From Rhizobium sp. PDO1-076 (lineage in GTDB: Bacteria; Pseudomonadota; Alphaproteobacteria; Rhizobiales; Rhizobiaceae), in the NCBI RefSeq assembly GCF_000247475.1, contig NZ_AHZC01000110.1, positions 1-51,941 of the forward strand: a stretch of DNA of 51,941 nt, given 5' to 3'. The translations under genes and the position numbers were made by a program. Positions 15,005-24,553 of the stretch are shown piece after piece. The number at the start of each line of letters is the position of its first letter. Position 1 is the first letter of the stretch. The notes beneath the pieces were generated by a model. That model made no database searches and was not told the DNA's origin. It was given only the letters and a program-made list of their open reading frames with translations.

Positions 15005-17089
15005 TCAGCGACCGAAGCGCAGGTCGTGCACGATGTCGGTCTCCTGGCCGAGCCGGCTCTTGTAGACCTGATAGTTCTCCATCACCCGCTGCACATAGTT
15101 TCGCGTCTCGGGGAAGGGGATGCGCTCGATCCAGTCGACGACCTCGTCGATCGACTTGCCGCGCGGGTCGCCGTAGCGGCCGATCCATTCCGGCACTTTG
15201 CGGGGTCCTGCATTGTAAGCAATGAAGGTCATGATGTAGGAGCCGCCGAACGTGTCGATCTGCTCGCCGAGATAATGCGCGCCCAGCGTGGCGTTGAAAC
15301 CCGGATCCGTGGTCAGCTTGGCCGGTGCATAGGCAATACCGTGTCGGGCAGCGACGCCTTTGGCGGTCGATGGCAAAAGCTGCAGCAGCCCGCGCGCATT
15401 CGCCGGCGAAACGGCGGCCGGGTTGAAGGCGCTTTCCTGACGCGCGATGGCATAGGCCAATGCCTTGCCGGAGCCGGCGATGTTGGCGGATGAGGGAATG
15501 ACGCCGACCGGGAAGGCAAGCGCCGGCACGTTGATCCCGCGTGCATAGGCGGTCTTGCCAATCTGCAGCGAGAGCTGGTGCCCACCTTCGGACTTTTCTG
15601 CACGTGAACTAAGCAAGGCCAGTTCGCCGGGATTGTCCAGTTGTTCGGCAAGCGCCCGGTACAGGCTTTGCGCCCGCCAGCCATGCCCGGCGGCTTCATA
15701 GCGCGAAATCGCCTGCACCGCCTCGCGAGAGTCGAACAGATCGCGTTCGGCAGCCGATGGAGCCGGATACGGTATCCTGATCGCGCCCATCTGCACCCGC
15801 GCGCTGGCAAGCTGGCCATAGAAGGTGCTTGGATGCTGGGCCGCACGATTGAAGTAGTCGCGCGCCTTGTCGTCACCGGCGGCTTCGGCCGCGCGACCAA
15901 GCCAATACCAGCCCCGCGAGGCGGAAAGCGGTCGGTTGGAAACTTCCAGGATACGCTGGAAGTGTTTCGTGGCCGCTTTCGGATCGTTCAGGTAGCGCAA
16001 GGCATACCAGCCGGCGTGAAATTCGGCATCGGCAACATCCGCCGTCTCGCTCGCCGCATGACGGGCCGTGACCTGGTAGGCGGCGCGGAATTTGCCGAGG
16101 TCGGCAAGGCCTCTTGCGACGATCCGCTGCTCGTTCCACCATTCGCCGGTATTGATGAGCTTGGCTTTGTCGTGCGGCATCTGTTCGAGAAGCTTTGCAG
16201 CGTCTTCGTATTTGTCCTGTCGGCGCAGGTTCTCGATGCGAATGAAGAGATAGGCGGGGTCGGACGCCCAGCGGCTGTCGACCGCCTTGATCAGGGCGCC
16301 GGTGTTGCTGGATTTCTGGATCAGAGCTGCCCAGGCATTGTAGAGTGATTGCGCTTCGCCGAGCGACGAGAAGCGCTTGGCCTGGCTCGCGCGGCCGCGA
16401 TACATCAGATAGTCCATGCGCGTCTTGTGATCGGACGGACGCAGCAGCGCGGCAAACTCGCCGAGGATCCGGTCTTCCGTCGGTTTGTCGAGCCCATCCT
16501 CGTGCCAGAGCTTGCGGATGACCTTGGCTGCCGGCGCCGTGTTTCCGGTCGCCAGATGCGCCCGCGCCAGCAGCATCGCGCCTTCGATCGTCTCGGCTTC
16601 GGAATTGCCGAATGCGGCGAGAACGCCCTTCGGGCTCGGGTTTTCCCGATAGAGTGCCCGCTCCGAATTGGCACGGAAGGATTTCAATCCGGGCCAGCCC
16701 TTGAGATCGCGCTGGGCGGTGGCGATTTCGCTGGACGATACGTCCCGCAATCCCGACATGGCGATCGACCAGGTCAACATATGGCGATCGAGACCGGCGG
16801 CCATCCGGTCGCGGATGGCGAACGCTTTGGCGCCATCCTTGTCAGATAGGGCGTCGAGACCGGCCTTGAGCAGCGGGTTGACCTGTGCGGCAGGCGACGA
16901 TGTCTTGGGAATGGTGCCGGTCGTCTCGAAGGACGGCGGTTCGGCTTTCATCGGGGCAAAGCCCAGCGGTTTTTCCGCCGGAACCGGGACACCGGCCGGA
17001 ACGTCGGAAAGGGCGGCGGCATTCTGCACGCCAATGATCCCGGCAATGCCGAGCCCCAGGGCCGAAACAAAAAGAGACGACTTTCTCAT
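15005..17089 (-). CDS. slt: Soluble lytic murein transglycosylase (Slt type)
   Basis: A 694-residue exported enzyme. The N-terminus is a signal sequence (RKSSLFVSALGLGIAGIIGVQNAAA). The middle is a long superhelical alpha-alpha repeat domain (about 80-520), as in Slt70. The C-terminal goose-type lysozyme domain contains the catalytic Glu552 in RQESAFNP, the GLLQLLPSTA motif, and FIAYNAGPRKV. The enzyme cleaves the MurNAc-GlcNAc bond of peptidoglycan to leave 1,6-anhydroMurNAc. It is divergent from dapA, which also serves the cell wall through meso-diaminopimelate; this pairing is common in rhizobia as I recall. Confidence 0.93.
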   Translation of the reverse strand: MRKSSLFVSALGLGIAGIIGVQNAAALSDVPAGVPVPAEKPLGFAPMKAEPPSFETTGTIPKTSSPAAQVNPLLKAGLDALSDKDGAKAFAIRDRMAAGLDRHMLTWSIAMSGLRDVSSSEIATAQRDLKGWPGLKSFRANSERALYRENPSPKGVLAAFGNSEAETIEGAMLLARAHLATGNTAPAAKVIRKLWHEDGLDKPTEDRILGEFAALLRPSDHKTRMDYLMYRGRASQAKRFSSLGEAQSLYNAWAALIQKSSNTGALIKAVDSRWASDPAYLFIRIENLRRQDKYEDAAKLLEQMPHDKAKLINTGEWWNEQRIVARGLADLGKFRAAYQVTARHAASETADVADAEFHAGWYALRYLNDPKAATKHFQRILEVSNRPLSASRGWYWLGRAAEAAGDDKARDYFNRAAQHPSTFYGQLASARVQMGAIRIPYPAPSAAERDLFDSREAVQAISRYEAAGHGWRAQSLYRALAEQLDNPGELALLSSRAEKSEGGHQLSLQIGKTAYARGINVPALAFPVGVIPSSANIAGSGKALAYAIARQESAFNPAAVSPANARGLLQLLPSTAKGVAARHGIAYAPAKLTTDPGFNATLGAHYLGEQIDTFGGSYIMTFIAYNAGPRKVPEWIGRYGDPRGKSIDEVVDWIERIPFPETRNYVQRVMENYQVYKSRLGQETDIVHDLRFGR

Positions 17090-17308
17090 CTACACACCAG
17101 ACCTATATGCGCCACCTCTCCAGTAAGGCGAAACCTTGCTTAACAAGTCCTTAACCGGGGCGATCACATTCCGTCGATCAGCCCGTTGAAACTATCACAA
17201 AAGCACGCGACATGCGCTTGTCGCACCCGAAGGCGCGAAGTAATGTGCCCCCGATTTAAATAGAGAATGCGGCCGAAGCGTGGATATCGGCCCTGAGGAG
17301 TTCAGTGC

Positions 17309-18193
17309 ATGTTTCAGGGATCGATTCCCGCTCTCGTTACCCCCTTCACCGAAGCGGGTACTGTTGATGAAGCCGCCTTCGCAGCGCATGTCGAGTGGCA
17401 GATCGCCGAAGGCTCATCCGGTCTCGTGCCGGTCGGCACGACGGGTGAATCGCCGACACTCTCCCATGCCGAGCACAAACGTGTCGTCGAACTCTGTATC
17501 GAGGTGGCCGCCAAGCGCGTGCCGGTAATTGCCGGAGCTGGCTCCAACAACACCAAGGAAGCGATCGATCTCGCGCAGCACGCCGAAAAGGCCGGCGCGG
17601 ACGCCCTGCTGGTCGTCACGCCCTATTACAACAAGCCGACACAGAAGGGCCTGATCGGCCATTATGCGGCGATCGCCGAGGCCGTCTCGCTGCCGATCAT
17701 CATCTACAACATCCCTGGTCGTTCGGTGGTCGACATGACGCCCGAGACCATGGGCGCGCTCGCCAAGGCGCACAAGAACATCGTCGGCGTGAAAGACGCG
17801 ACCGGCAAGATCGAACGCGTCTCCGAGCAGCGCATCACCTGCGGCGCCGATTTCGTCCAGCTATCCGGCGAAGATGCAACCGCGCTCGGCTTCAATGCCC
17901 ATGGTGGCGTCGGCTGCATTTCCGTGACCGCCAATGTCGCGCCACGCCTGTCGGCCGAATTCCAGGCCGCCATGCTGGCCGGTGACTATGCCAAGGCGCT
18001 GGAATATCAGGACCGGCTGATGCCGCTGCACAAGGCGATCTTCATGGAGCCGGGTCTTTGCGGGGCGAAATATGCGCTCAATCGCCTCGGCCGCATGAGC
18101 CGCACCGTGCGCCTGCCGCTTCTGCCGACGCTGGAAGGCGCAACCGAAGCTGCAATCGACGCGGCACTGAAGCATGCCGGTCTGCTGAACTGA
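17309..18193 (+). CDS. dapA: 4-hydroxy-tetrahydrodipicolinate synthase
   Basis: A 294-residue TIM-barrel enzyme that condenses pyruvate and aspartate semialdehyde in lysine/diaminopimelate synthesis. Active-site residues are in place: Thr44-Thr45 in GTTGESPT, Tyr107 in TPYYNKP, Tyr133 in IIYNIPGRS, and the Schiff-base Lys162 in GVKDATGK. The length equals the E. coli enzyme. GAGGAG lies 9 bases upstream of the ATG. smpB follows after a terminator, so the two are probably separate transcription units. Confidence 0.96.
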   Translation: MFQGSIPALVTPFTEAGTVDEAAFAAHVEWQIAEGSSGLVPVGTTGESPTLSHAEHKRVVELCIEVAAKRVPVIAGAGSNNTKEAIDLAQHAEKAGADALLVVTPYYNKPTQKGLIGHYAAIAEAVSLPIIIYNIPGRSVVDMTPETMGALAKAHKNIVGVKDATGKIERVSEQRITCGADFVQLSGEDATALGFNAHGGVGCISVTANVAPRLSAEFQAAMLAGDYAKALEYQDRLMPLHKAIFMEPGLCGAKYALNRLGRMSRTVRLPLLPTLEGATEAAIDAALKHAGLLN

Positions 18194-18200
18194 GACAGTC

Positions 18201-18230
18201 GGCGCCGAGGCAAGACACTCGGCGCCTTTT
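18201..18230 (+). terminator. Rho-independent terminator of dapA
   Basis: GGCGCCGAG / CTCGGCGCC, a perfect 9-bp stem with an eight-base loop, followed by TTTT. It begins 7 bases after the dapA stop. Confidence 0.92.
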
Positions 18231-18326
18231 CTTCCTGGTCTCTCTATACTACATAGAGGCACAGACATCAGGAACGGGAGCCCGCCGTCCACAATAACAA
18301 AAGCATCGGGCGGATCGGAATTCACC

Positions 18327-18806
18327 ATGGCACCCAGAGGCAGCCAGCGCACCATCAACAAGATCGTCGCGGAAAACCGCAAGGCGCGCTTCAACTACGA
18401 GATCATCGATACCTACGAGGCCGGTCTTGTCCTGACCGGCACGGAGGTCAAGTCGTTGCGCGAAGGCAAGGCCAACATTGCCGAATCCTACGCCTCCGAC
18501 GAGGGCAATGAAATCTGGCTGATCAATTCCCATCTGCCGGAATATCTGCAGGCCAACCGTTTCAATCACGAGCCCCGCCGGCGCCGCAAGCTGCTGCTGT
18601 CGGCGCGCGAGATCCATCGCCTGCGCAATTCGATCAATCGCGAAGGCATGACGCTGGTGCCGTTGAAGATCTACTTCAACGAAAAGGGCAGGGCGAAGCT
18701 CGAACTGGCGCTCGCCAAGGGCAAGAAACTGCATGACAAGCGCGAGACCGAGAAGGAACGCGACTGGAACCGGCAGAAGAGCCGTCTGTTGAAGACGGGC
18801 GGTTGA
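18327..18806 (+). CDS. smpB: SsrA-binding protein SmpB
   Basis: A 159-residue RNA-binding protein that delivers tmRNA to stalled ribosomes in trans-translation. Family marks: [10 protein letters not shown] near the start, [39 protein letters not shown], and the basic C-terminal tail ending [19 protein letters not shown]. The tail is needed for tmRNA tagging in the family. The DUF3830 gene begins 4 bases after its stop, so the two are likely co-transcribed. No ssrA gene is present in the window. Confidence 0.96.
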   Translation: MAPRGSQRTINKIVAENRKARFNYEIIDTYEAGLVLTGTEVKSLREGKANIAESYASDEGNEIWLINSHLPEYLQANRFNHEPRRRRKLLLSAREIHRLRNSINREGMTLVPLKIYFNEKGRAKLELALAKGKKLHDKRETEKERDWNRQKSRLLKTGG

Positions 18807-18810
18807 TCGT

Positions 18811-19230
18811 ATGAGCGCATCGCATTTGCAGGTCACTGTCGGCCCCTTCGTGTTCGAAGCTCGCTTCGAGCTGGAAAAGGCGCCGGAAACCTGCCGGGTC
18901 TTCCAGACCTTCCTGCCATTCCGCAACCAGACCATTCATTCGCGCTGGAGCGGCGAGGCGGTCTGGGTACCGCTCGGCGACTTCCAGTTCGGCGCCGGTT
19001 TCGAGAATCACACCTGTCATCCGTCGCGTGGCGATATCCTGCTCTATCCCGGTGGTTACAGCGAAACCGAATTGCTGTTCGCCTATGGAAGCTCGCATTT
19101 CGCCAGCAAGATGGGCGCCCTTGCCGGCAACCATTTCCTCACCTTGACCAAGGGACAGGAGCAACTGGAGGCCATGGGCAAGATGGTGCTCTGGCAGGGT
19201 GCGCAGCCAATTGCGTTTGAATTGGTTTAG
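18811..19230 (+). CDS. DUF3830-family protein (cyclophilin-like fold)
   Basis: The 139-residue protein matches DUF3830 in order and motif: an N-terminal strand (VGPFVFEARFELEKAPETCRVFQTFLPF), a central HSRWSGEAVWVPLG, then the GDILLYPGGYSETELLFAYG segment, and a final FLTLTKG. Family members I recall have a cyclophilin-like beta-barrel fold, and no enzymatic role is settled. It starts 4 bases after smpB, so it is translationally linked to it. It is convergent with ada, with one base between the two stops. Confidence 0.75.
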   Translation: MSASHLQVTVGPFVFEARFELEKAPETCRVFQTFLPFRNQTIHSRWSGEAVWVPLGDFQFGAGFENHTCHPSRGDILLYPGGYSETELLFAYGSSHFASKMGALAGNHFLTLTKGQEQLEAMGKMVLWQGAQPIAFELV

Positions 19231-19231
19231 T

Positions 19232-20314
19232 TCAGCCGTTTGCGGCGTGTTTTTCGTTTGCCCGTTCGACCATGCGGCGTTCGTGTTCCAGCAGCCATTG
19301 CTTGCGCCAGAGACCGCCACCATACCCCGTCAAGCTGCCATCAGCCCCGATCACCCGGTGGCAGGCGATCACGATCGCGATCTGATTGGCGCCATTGGCG
19401 CGAGCGACGGCCCTGACGGCGGTGGGGCGGTCGATGTCGGCCGCAAGACCGGAGTAGCTGCGGGTGACGCCGACCGGGATCTGACGCAGCGCCTGCCAGA
19501 CGGCGCGTTCGAACGCGGTTCCATGCCCGGCGAGCCGGGTCTGAAACGGGGCCGGCGCGCCGTGGAAATAGTCTGAAAGCTCGGCCGCTATCTGCTCGAT
19601 GACGGCATTGCGCCCGAGTGTCACCGCCTGGCCGTTCAGCGTTTGCAGCCGGCGGATCTCGTTCGGCAGGGCAGGGCGATCGGCAAATTCCAGCAGATGC
19701 AAGGCATGTTCGTCGGCAATGGCCATCATCGGGCCAATCGGCGTTTCGATCCAGTCGGCCTTGAGCAGCGATCGGCCTTTGAGGTCGGCCGGCGCTGCGC
19801 CAAACAACTGGGTGATGGCCTGGCGGAAGCCGCTGCCCGATTCGTAACCGGCATCGAGTTGTGCATCGATCACCGGTTCGCCCCGGGACAGGGTCTGAGC
19901 GGCCTGGCCCGCCCGTCTCAGCCTGGCGATTTCAAGAAAGCTCATGCCGAAACGTTTTTTGAAGCTGCGACGCACGGTCGAGGGATCGTGACCGAGCGCG
20001 ACAATATCATCCTCGCTCCAGCGCCGGACGGGGTCTGCTTCAAGCGCCTCCAGCAGGCCTTTCACCAACGGATCGGGCGCGCCATAGGCCAGCATCGGGC
20101 GACAGCGCTTACACGGCCGGAAGCCGGCCTCCATGCAGGCGGCCATCGTCTCTTCGAAGACGCAGTTTTCCGGCTTCGGCTTGCGCGCGGTGCAGGTGAA
20201 GCGGCAAAAGATCCTGGTGGAGGTCACGCAGACATAGGCGAAGCCGTCATAGGCGGCATCGCGATTGACCAGCGCAGTGTACAATGTGTCGTGGGTGGGG
20301 CGTTTGAACAGCAT
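19232..20314 (-). CDS. ada: Ada bifunctional DNA-methylation repair protein and regulator
   Basis: A 360-residue three-domain protein. The N-terminal Ada zinc domain has Cys37, Cys41, Cys68 and Cys71 as zinc ligands, one of which accepts methyl from phosphotriesters. The AraC-type helix-turn-helix lies at about 100-180. The C-terminal methylguanine-DNA methyltransferase domain has the acceptor Cys in VIACHRVIG (usually PCHR; here ACHR). Methylated Ada activates its own gene and alkylation-repair genes in E. coli. No alkB or alkA is adjacent here. The start is the ATG at 20314, ahead of the zinc domain. Confidence 0.93.
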   Translation of the reverse strand: MLFKRPTHDTLYTALVNRDAAYDGFAYVCVTSTRIFCRFTCTARKPKPENCVFEETMAACMEAGFRPCKRCRPMLAYGAPDPLVKGLLEALEADPVRRWSEDDIVALGHDPSTVRRSFKKRFGMSFLEIARLRRAGQAAQTLSRGEPVIDAQLDAGYESGSGFRQAITQLFGAAPADLKGRSLLKADWIETPIGPMMAIADEHALHLLEFADRPALPNEIRRLQTLNGQAVTLGRNAVIEQIAAELSDYFHGAPAPFQTRLAGHGTAFERAVWQALRQIPVGVTRSYSGLAADIDRPTAVRAVARANGANQIAIVIACHRVIGADGSLTGYGGGLWRKQWLLEHERRMVERANEKHAANG

Positions 20315-20426
20315 GCCCGGATGTTAGCGCAAAGCGCGACAGATGCCGCCGAAAATCGGGCGCCGATATGGCTCGGTGTCTCTGTCGGGCAAAAAGAGGC
20401 GCTACGGCCTCTGAGGCTTTGCGTGC

Positions 20427-21014
20427 TTAGTGGTCGTGTTCGCTTGCCGGAGCCGGCTCGCTCATCACGCGCGGCGCTCCCCGTTCACTCGGGTCGCGGC
20501 CAATTTCCGCCTTCAGTGTCATCAGGTCGATGAAATGATCGGACTGGCGACGCAGGTCGTCGGCGATCATCGGCGGCTGGGTTGCCATGGTCGACACCAC
20601 CGAAACCTTGCGGCCCCTGCGCTGCAGCGCTTCGACCAGTGTGGTGAAATCCCCGTCACCAGAGAAGATCACCAGATGGTCGACGGTTTCGGACTGCTCC
20701 ATCGCGTCGATGGCCAGTTCGATGTCCATATTGCCCTTGACCTTGCGGCGGCCCATGGAGTCGGTGAATTCCTTGGCCGGCTTGGTGATGACCTTGTAGC
20801 CATTGTAGTCGAGCCAGTCGATCAGCGGACGGATCGACGAATATTCCTGATCCTCGATCAGTGCCGTGTAATAGTAAGCCCGCAACAGGTAGCCGCGCTT
20901 CTGGAAGGCCTTGAGCAGCTTGCGGTAGTCAATATCAAAGCCAAGGCTCTTGGAAGCAGCGTAGAGATTGGCGCCGTCGATGAAAAGGGCGATTTTCTCG
21001 CGGGGGTCGAACAT
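20427..21014 (-). CDS. NYN-domain (LabA/DUF88) putative RNase
   Basis: A 195-residue NYN protein. The PIN-like acidic residues are seen in ALFIDGANLYAAS (Asp near 13), KGNMDIELAIDAM (Asp and Glu), and IFSGDGDFTTLVEAL (two Asp). This is the metal-binding constellation of NYN nucleases. The C-terminal tail is short and acidic/His-rich. The start at 21014 is chosen because AAGGA lies 9 bases upstream and family alignment starts at 'KIALFIDGAN'; an upstream in-frame ATG at 21059 lacks such a site. Substrate unknown, probably RNA. Confidence 0.85.
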   Translation of the reverse strand: MFDPREKIALFIDGANLYAASKSLGFDIDYRKLLKAFQKRGYLLRAYYYTALIEDQEYSSIRPLIDWLDYNGYKVITKPAKEFTDSMGRRKVKGNMDIELAIDAMEQSETVDHLVIFSGDGDFTTLVEALQRRGRKVSVVSTMATQPPMIADDLRRQSDHFIDLMTLKAEIGRDPSERGAPRVMSEPAPASEHDH

Positions 21015-21310
21015 CGGAATTATCCTTGAATGCAAATATTCATACTGGGCAAAAAGCAATCAAAACAAGACTTTGCCTTTCAACTTCAGAGCACCCCAGT
21101 TTACATTAAGAAGTGTTCATATATGAAAATATGTAGGGCAGGATTTCTAATATTCCAAGCACGCAGAGGTTGAATCAGGTGACGCTTTTTGGCTTTCCCG
21201 CGTTTTATTGGCCGTTCGGGCAAGGGAGAATGACGAAAAACTTGAATTTCCCCTCTATTGATTGTATCGCAGCCCCAATCCCATGCATTCATGACCGCAA
21301 AGGACAGGCA

Positions 21311-21709
21311 ATGGCCCGTGTCACCGTTGAAGACTGTATCGACAAAGTCGAAAATCGCTTTGAGCTCGTGTTGCTCGCAAGCCATCGCGCCCGCCAGATT
21401 TCTCAAGGCGCACCGATCACCATCGATCGCGACAAGGACAAGAACCCCGTCGTTGCACTGCGCGAAATCGCGGATGAAACCCTTTCGCCCGATGATCTGA
21501 AGGAAGATCTGATCCATTCGCTGCAGAAGCATGTCGAAGTCGACGAGCCGGAGCAGGATTCCGGTTCGATGATTGCCGGTTCTGGTGCCTCGAAGACCGA
21601 GGACGAGGATGACATGCCGGAAACCGTCACTTTCGACCAGATGTCGGAAGAAGATCTTTTGGCCGGTATCGAAGGCCTCGTGCCGCCGGAAAAGAGCGAC
21701 GATTACTAA
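21311..21709 (+). CDS. rpoZ: RNA polymerase omega subunit
   Basis: A 132-residue omega subunit starting [31 protein letters not shown], the universal N-terminal half that clamps the beta' subunit. The C-terminal half is long and acidic, as usual in Rhizobiales. AAAGGA lies about 7 bases upstream of the ATG at 21311; the longer in-frame opening is not used. A terminator separates it from rsh, but the order rpoZ-rsh is conserved in many proteobacteria and links omega to ppGpp binding. Confidence 0.96.
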   Translation: MARVTVEDCIDKVENRFELVLLASHRARQISQGAPITIDRDKDKNPVVALREIADETLSPDDLKEDLIHSLQKHVEVDEPEQDSGSMIAGSGASKTEDEDDMPETVTFDQMSEEDLLAGIEGLVPPEKSDDY

Positions 21710-21756
21710 TCGTCAATAGGTCAGACTTTAGTCTGCTTCGGACGGTTTAACTACGT

Positions 21757-21785
21757 GCGCCAGTCAATATGACTGGCGCGCTTTT
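21757..21785 (+). terminator. Rho-independent terminator after rpoZ
   Basis: GCGCCAGTC / GACTGGCGC, a perfect 9-bp stem with AATAT loop, then GCTTTT. It lies 47 bases after the rpoZ stop and 20 bases before the rsh start. Confidence 0.85.
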
Positions 21786-21805
21786 CGTTTCTGGGAGACG
21801 TCCGA

Positions 21806-24034
21806 ATGATGCGGCAGTATGAGCTTGTGGAGCGGGTACAGAAGTACAAGCCCGACGCCAATGAAGCTCTTCTCAACAAGGCCTATGTCTATGCCATGCA
21901 GAAGCACGGCAAGCAGACGCGCGCCAGTGGCGATCCCTACATATCCCACCCGTTAGAGGTTGCCGCGATTCTCACCGATATGCGTCTCGATGAATCGACG
22001 ATCGCAGTCGCCCTCCTGCATGACACGATTGAAGACACATCGGCGACACGCGCCGAAATCGATGAGCTGTTCGGCGAGGATATCGGTCGCCTGGTCGAAG
22101 GCCTGACCAAGCTCAAGAAGCTGGATCTGGTCTCGAAGAAGGCCAAGCAGGCGGAAAACCTGCGCAAGCTGCTGCTCGCCATTTCCGACGATGTGCGCGT
22201 CCTTCTCGTCAAGCTTGCCGACCGCCTGCACAATATGCGCACACTCGAGCATATGCGCGACGACAAGCGCGCCCGCATCTCCGAAGAGACGATGGAAATC
22301 TATGCGCCGCTCGCCGGCCGCATGGGTATGCAGGACATGCGCGACGAGTTGGAGGACCTGTCTTTCCGTTATATCAATCCCGAAGCCTACGAGACGGTGA
22401 CCCAGCGGCTCGCTGAACTTTCGACCCGCAATGAAGGCCTGATCACCAAGATCGAGGACGAGTTGCGCGACCTGCTCGTCGCCAATGGTCTGCTGAACAC
22501 CTCGGTCAAGGGCAGGCAGAAGCGGCCCTATTCGGTTTTCCGCAAGATGCAGTCGAAGTCGCTGTCCTTCGAGCAGCTTTCCGACGTCTACGGTTTTCGC
22601 ATCCTGGTCGATGACATTCCCGGCTGCTACCGGGCGCTGGGCATCGTTCACACGCGCTGGCGCGTCGTGCCGGGACGATTCAAGGACTATATCTCCACCC
22701 CGAAGCAGAATGACTACCGGTCGATCCACACGACGATCGTCGGTCCGTCGCGCCAGCGCATCGAACTGCAGATCCGCACGAGCCGCATGCACGAGATCGC
22801 CGAATTCGGCATTGCCGCGCATGCGCTCTACAAGGATGGCGAAAACGGCGAGCCGGGCGAGTTGCTGTCGCGCGAAAGCAACGCCTATTCTTGGCTACGC
22901 CATACGATCGAGGCGCTCGCCGAGGGCGACAGTCCGGAAGAATTCCTCGAGCACACCAAGCTCGAACTGTTCCAGGACCAGGTCTTCTGTTTTACCCCAA
23001 AGGGCAAGCTGATCGCGCTGCCGCGCGGTGCGACCCCGATTGACTTTGCCTATGCTGTCCATACCAATATCGGCGATACGACTGTGGGTGCCAAGATCAA
23101 CGGTTCGATCATGCCTCTGGTCACGCGCCTGTCGAACGGCGACGAGGTCGAGATCATCCGCTCCGGCGTCCAGGTTCCACCGGCCGCCTGGGAAGAAATC
23201 GTCGTCACCGGCAAGGCCCGCGCCGCCATCCGCCGCGCCACCCGCATGGCGATCCGCAAGCAATATGCAGGTCTTGGACAACGAATTCTGGAGCGCACCT
23301 TCGAGCGCGCCGGCAAGGTCTTCTCCAAGGACAATCTCCGTCCCGTCCTGCACCGGCTCGGCCAGCGCGACGTCGAGGATGCCATTGCCTCCGTCGGCCG
23401 TGGCGAAATGTCGTCGCTCGATGTCCTGCGTGCCGTCTATCCAGACTACCAGGATGAACGCGTCACCGTGAAGCCGAATGCCGATGAGGGCTGGTTCGCG
23501 ATGAACAGCGCCAATGGCATGGTCTTCAAGATCCCCGGCAAGGCGCGGCCGGTGGGCGATGCCCCGACGGCCGGCGATGGGCCTGAGCCATTGCCGATCC
23601 GCGGTCTCTCGGGCAATGCCGAAGTGCATTTCGGTCCGGCAGGCGCAGTCCCCGGCGATCGCATCGTCGGCATCATGGAAGACGACAGGCGGATCACCAT
23701 CTATCCGATCCAGGCCTCGGCGCTGCAGCGCTTCGATGATGAACCGGAGCGCTGGATCGATGTGCGCTGGGATCTGGACGAGGCCAACAAATCGCGGTTC
23801 GTTGCCCGTATCCTGATCAATGCATTGAACGAGCCGGGCACGCTGGCCACGGTCGCGCAATGCGTCGCACGCCTCGACATCAACATCCGCGTGCTGAACA
23901 TGATCCGGATCGCCACCGACTTCACCGAAATGGGCCTCGATATCGAGGTCTGGGATCTTCGGCAGCTGAACCAGTTGATCGGCGAACTCAAGGAACTCGA
24001 CTGCATCTCTACGGTCAAGCGGATCTACGACTGA
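21806..24034 (+). CDS. rsh: Bifunctional (p)ppGpp synthetase/hydrolase
   Basis: A 742-residue RelA/SpoT homologue. Domains in order: an HD hydrolase domain with His48 (ISHP) and His72-Asp73 (LLHDTIEDT), indicating an intact hydrolase; the synthetase domain with RFKDYISTPKQNDYRSIHT and ELQIRTSRMHEIAEFG; a TGS domain (VFCFTPKGKLIALPRGATPIDFAYAVHT); a zinc-finger/helical region; and a C-terminal ACT domain. It makes ppGpp on starvation and removes it. Alphaproteobacteria usually have this single long enzyme. The start is the first of two ATG codons after GGGAG. Confidence 0.95.
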   Translation: MMRQYELVERVQKYKPDANEALLNKAYVYAMQKHGKQTRASGDPYISHPLEVAAILTDMRLDESTIAVALLHDTIEDTSATRAEIDELFGEDIGRLVEGLTKLKKLDLVSKKAKQAENLRKLLLAISDDVRVLLVKLADRLHNMRTLEHMRDDKRARISEETMEIYAPLAGRMGMQDMRDELEDLSFRYINPEAYETVTQRLAELSTRNEGLITKIEDELRDLLVANGLLNTSVKGRQKRPYSVFRKMQSKSLSFEQLSDVYGFRILVDDIPGCYRALGIVHTRWRVVPGRFKDYISTPKQNDYRSIHTTIVGPSRQRIELQIRTSRMHEIAEFGIAAHALYKDGENGEPGELLSRESNAYSWLRHTIEALAEGDSPEEFLEHTKLELFQDQVFCFTPKGKLIALPRGATPIDFAYAVHTNIGDTTVGAKINGSIMPLVTRLSNGDEVEIIRSGVQVPPAAWEEIVVTGKARAAIRRATRMAIRKQYAGLGQRILERTFERAGKVFSKDNLRPVLHRLGQRDVEDAIASVGRGEMSSLDVLRAVYPDYQDERVTVKPNADEGWFAMNSANGMVFKIPGKARPVGDAPTAGDGPEPLPIRGLSGNAEVHFGPAGAVPGDRIVGIMEDDRRITIYPIQASALQRFDDEPERWIDVRWDLDEANKSRFVARILINALNEPGTLATVAQCVARLDINIRVLNMIRIATDFTEMGLDIEVWDLRQLNQLIGELKELDCISTVKRIYD

Positions 24035-24272
24035 GTCTGTACGGTTGCCTTGCTTGCCGTTCCCACATGCTGCGGCATGCAATGTGGCCCGTCCGGGCCA
24101 CATTGGCGGCGACCTGCCTTACTTTTAGTCACTATTCTGCCTAAAACGTAAACCTGAAGGGTCCAGACATGCGCCTTGCGCATGGCTGGTGTCGCCAATC
24201 AGGACTGGTGGTTTGTGCGGCGCAATATTATCTTCTCCTCAACAGATGAAACACAGAACTGAGGACAGAAAA

Positions 24273-24425
24273 ATGTTTGCTCCTATCCGTAAATTTGCTC
24301 GTGCCCTTCGCGTCCCGACTGTTGCCGAACGCGAAATGAACTACCTGAACGGCGCCCGTGACCTGGTTGACCTGGAATACCGTCAGCGCGAAATCGATCG
24401 TGGCGCCTTCCGTCGCGGCTTCTAA
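24273..24425 (+). CDS. 50-residue basic protein, DUF3563-like
   Basis: The 50-residue protein reads MFAPIRKFARALRVPTVAER and continues with EMNYLNGARDLVDLEYRQRE before ending IDRGAFRRGF. The 'YL....D..DLE.R.RE.D' core resembles DUF3563 small proteins, to my recollection. It is highly charged and predicted helical, with no membrane segment. GAGG lies about 11 bases upstream of the ATG. It is monocistronic with its own terminator, which points to a strongly expressed small protein. Function unknown. Confidence 0.7.
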   Translation: MFAPIRKFARALRVPTVAEREMNYLNGARDLVDLEYRQREIDRGAFRRGF

Positions 24426-24456
24426 GCTGATCGCTCCCATCCGATCGTGATGATTT

Positions 24457-24487
24457 CGACGCCGGCTTTGATGTCGGCGTTCGCTTT
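24457..24487 (+). terminator. Terminator after the 50-residue protein gene
   Basis: CGACGCCG pairs with CGGCGTTCG (one bulged T) and is followed by CTTTT; it begins 32 bases past the stop codon. Confidence 0.65.
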
Positions 24488-24553
24488 TAGGCCTTGTGTC
24501 GATTTTCGGCCCTGCTCTTGCCGGATGCATGTCCGATCCACTACATGTGCAGC

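Noticed and set aside
22895..24103. A 402-codon minus-strand frame
   Set aside because: It is antisense to the well-supported rsh gene and has no recognisable domain.
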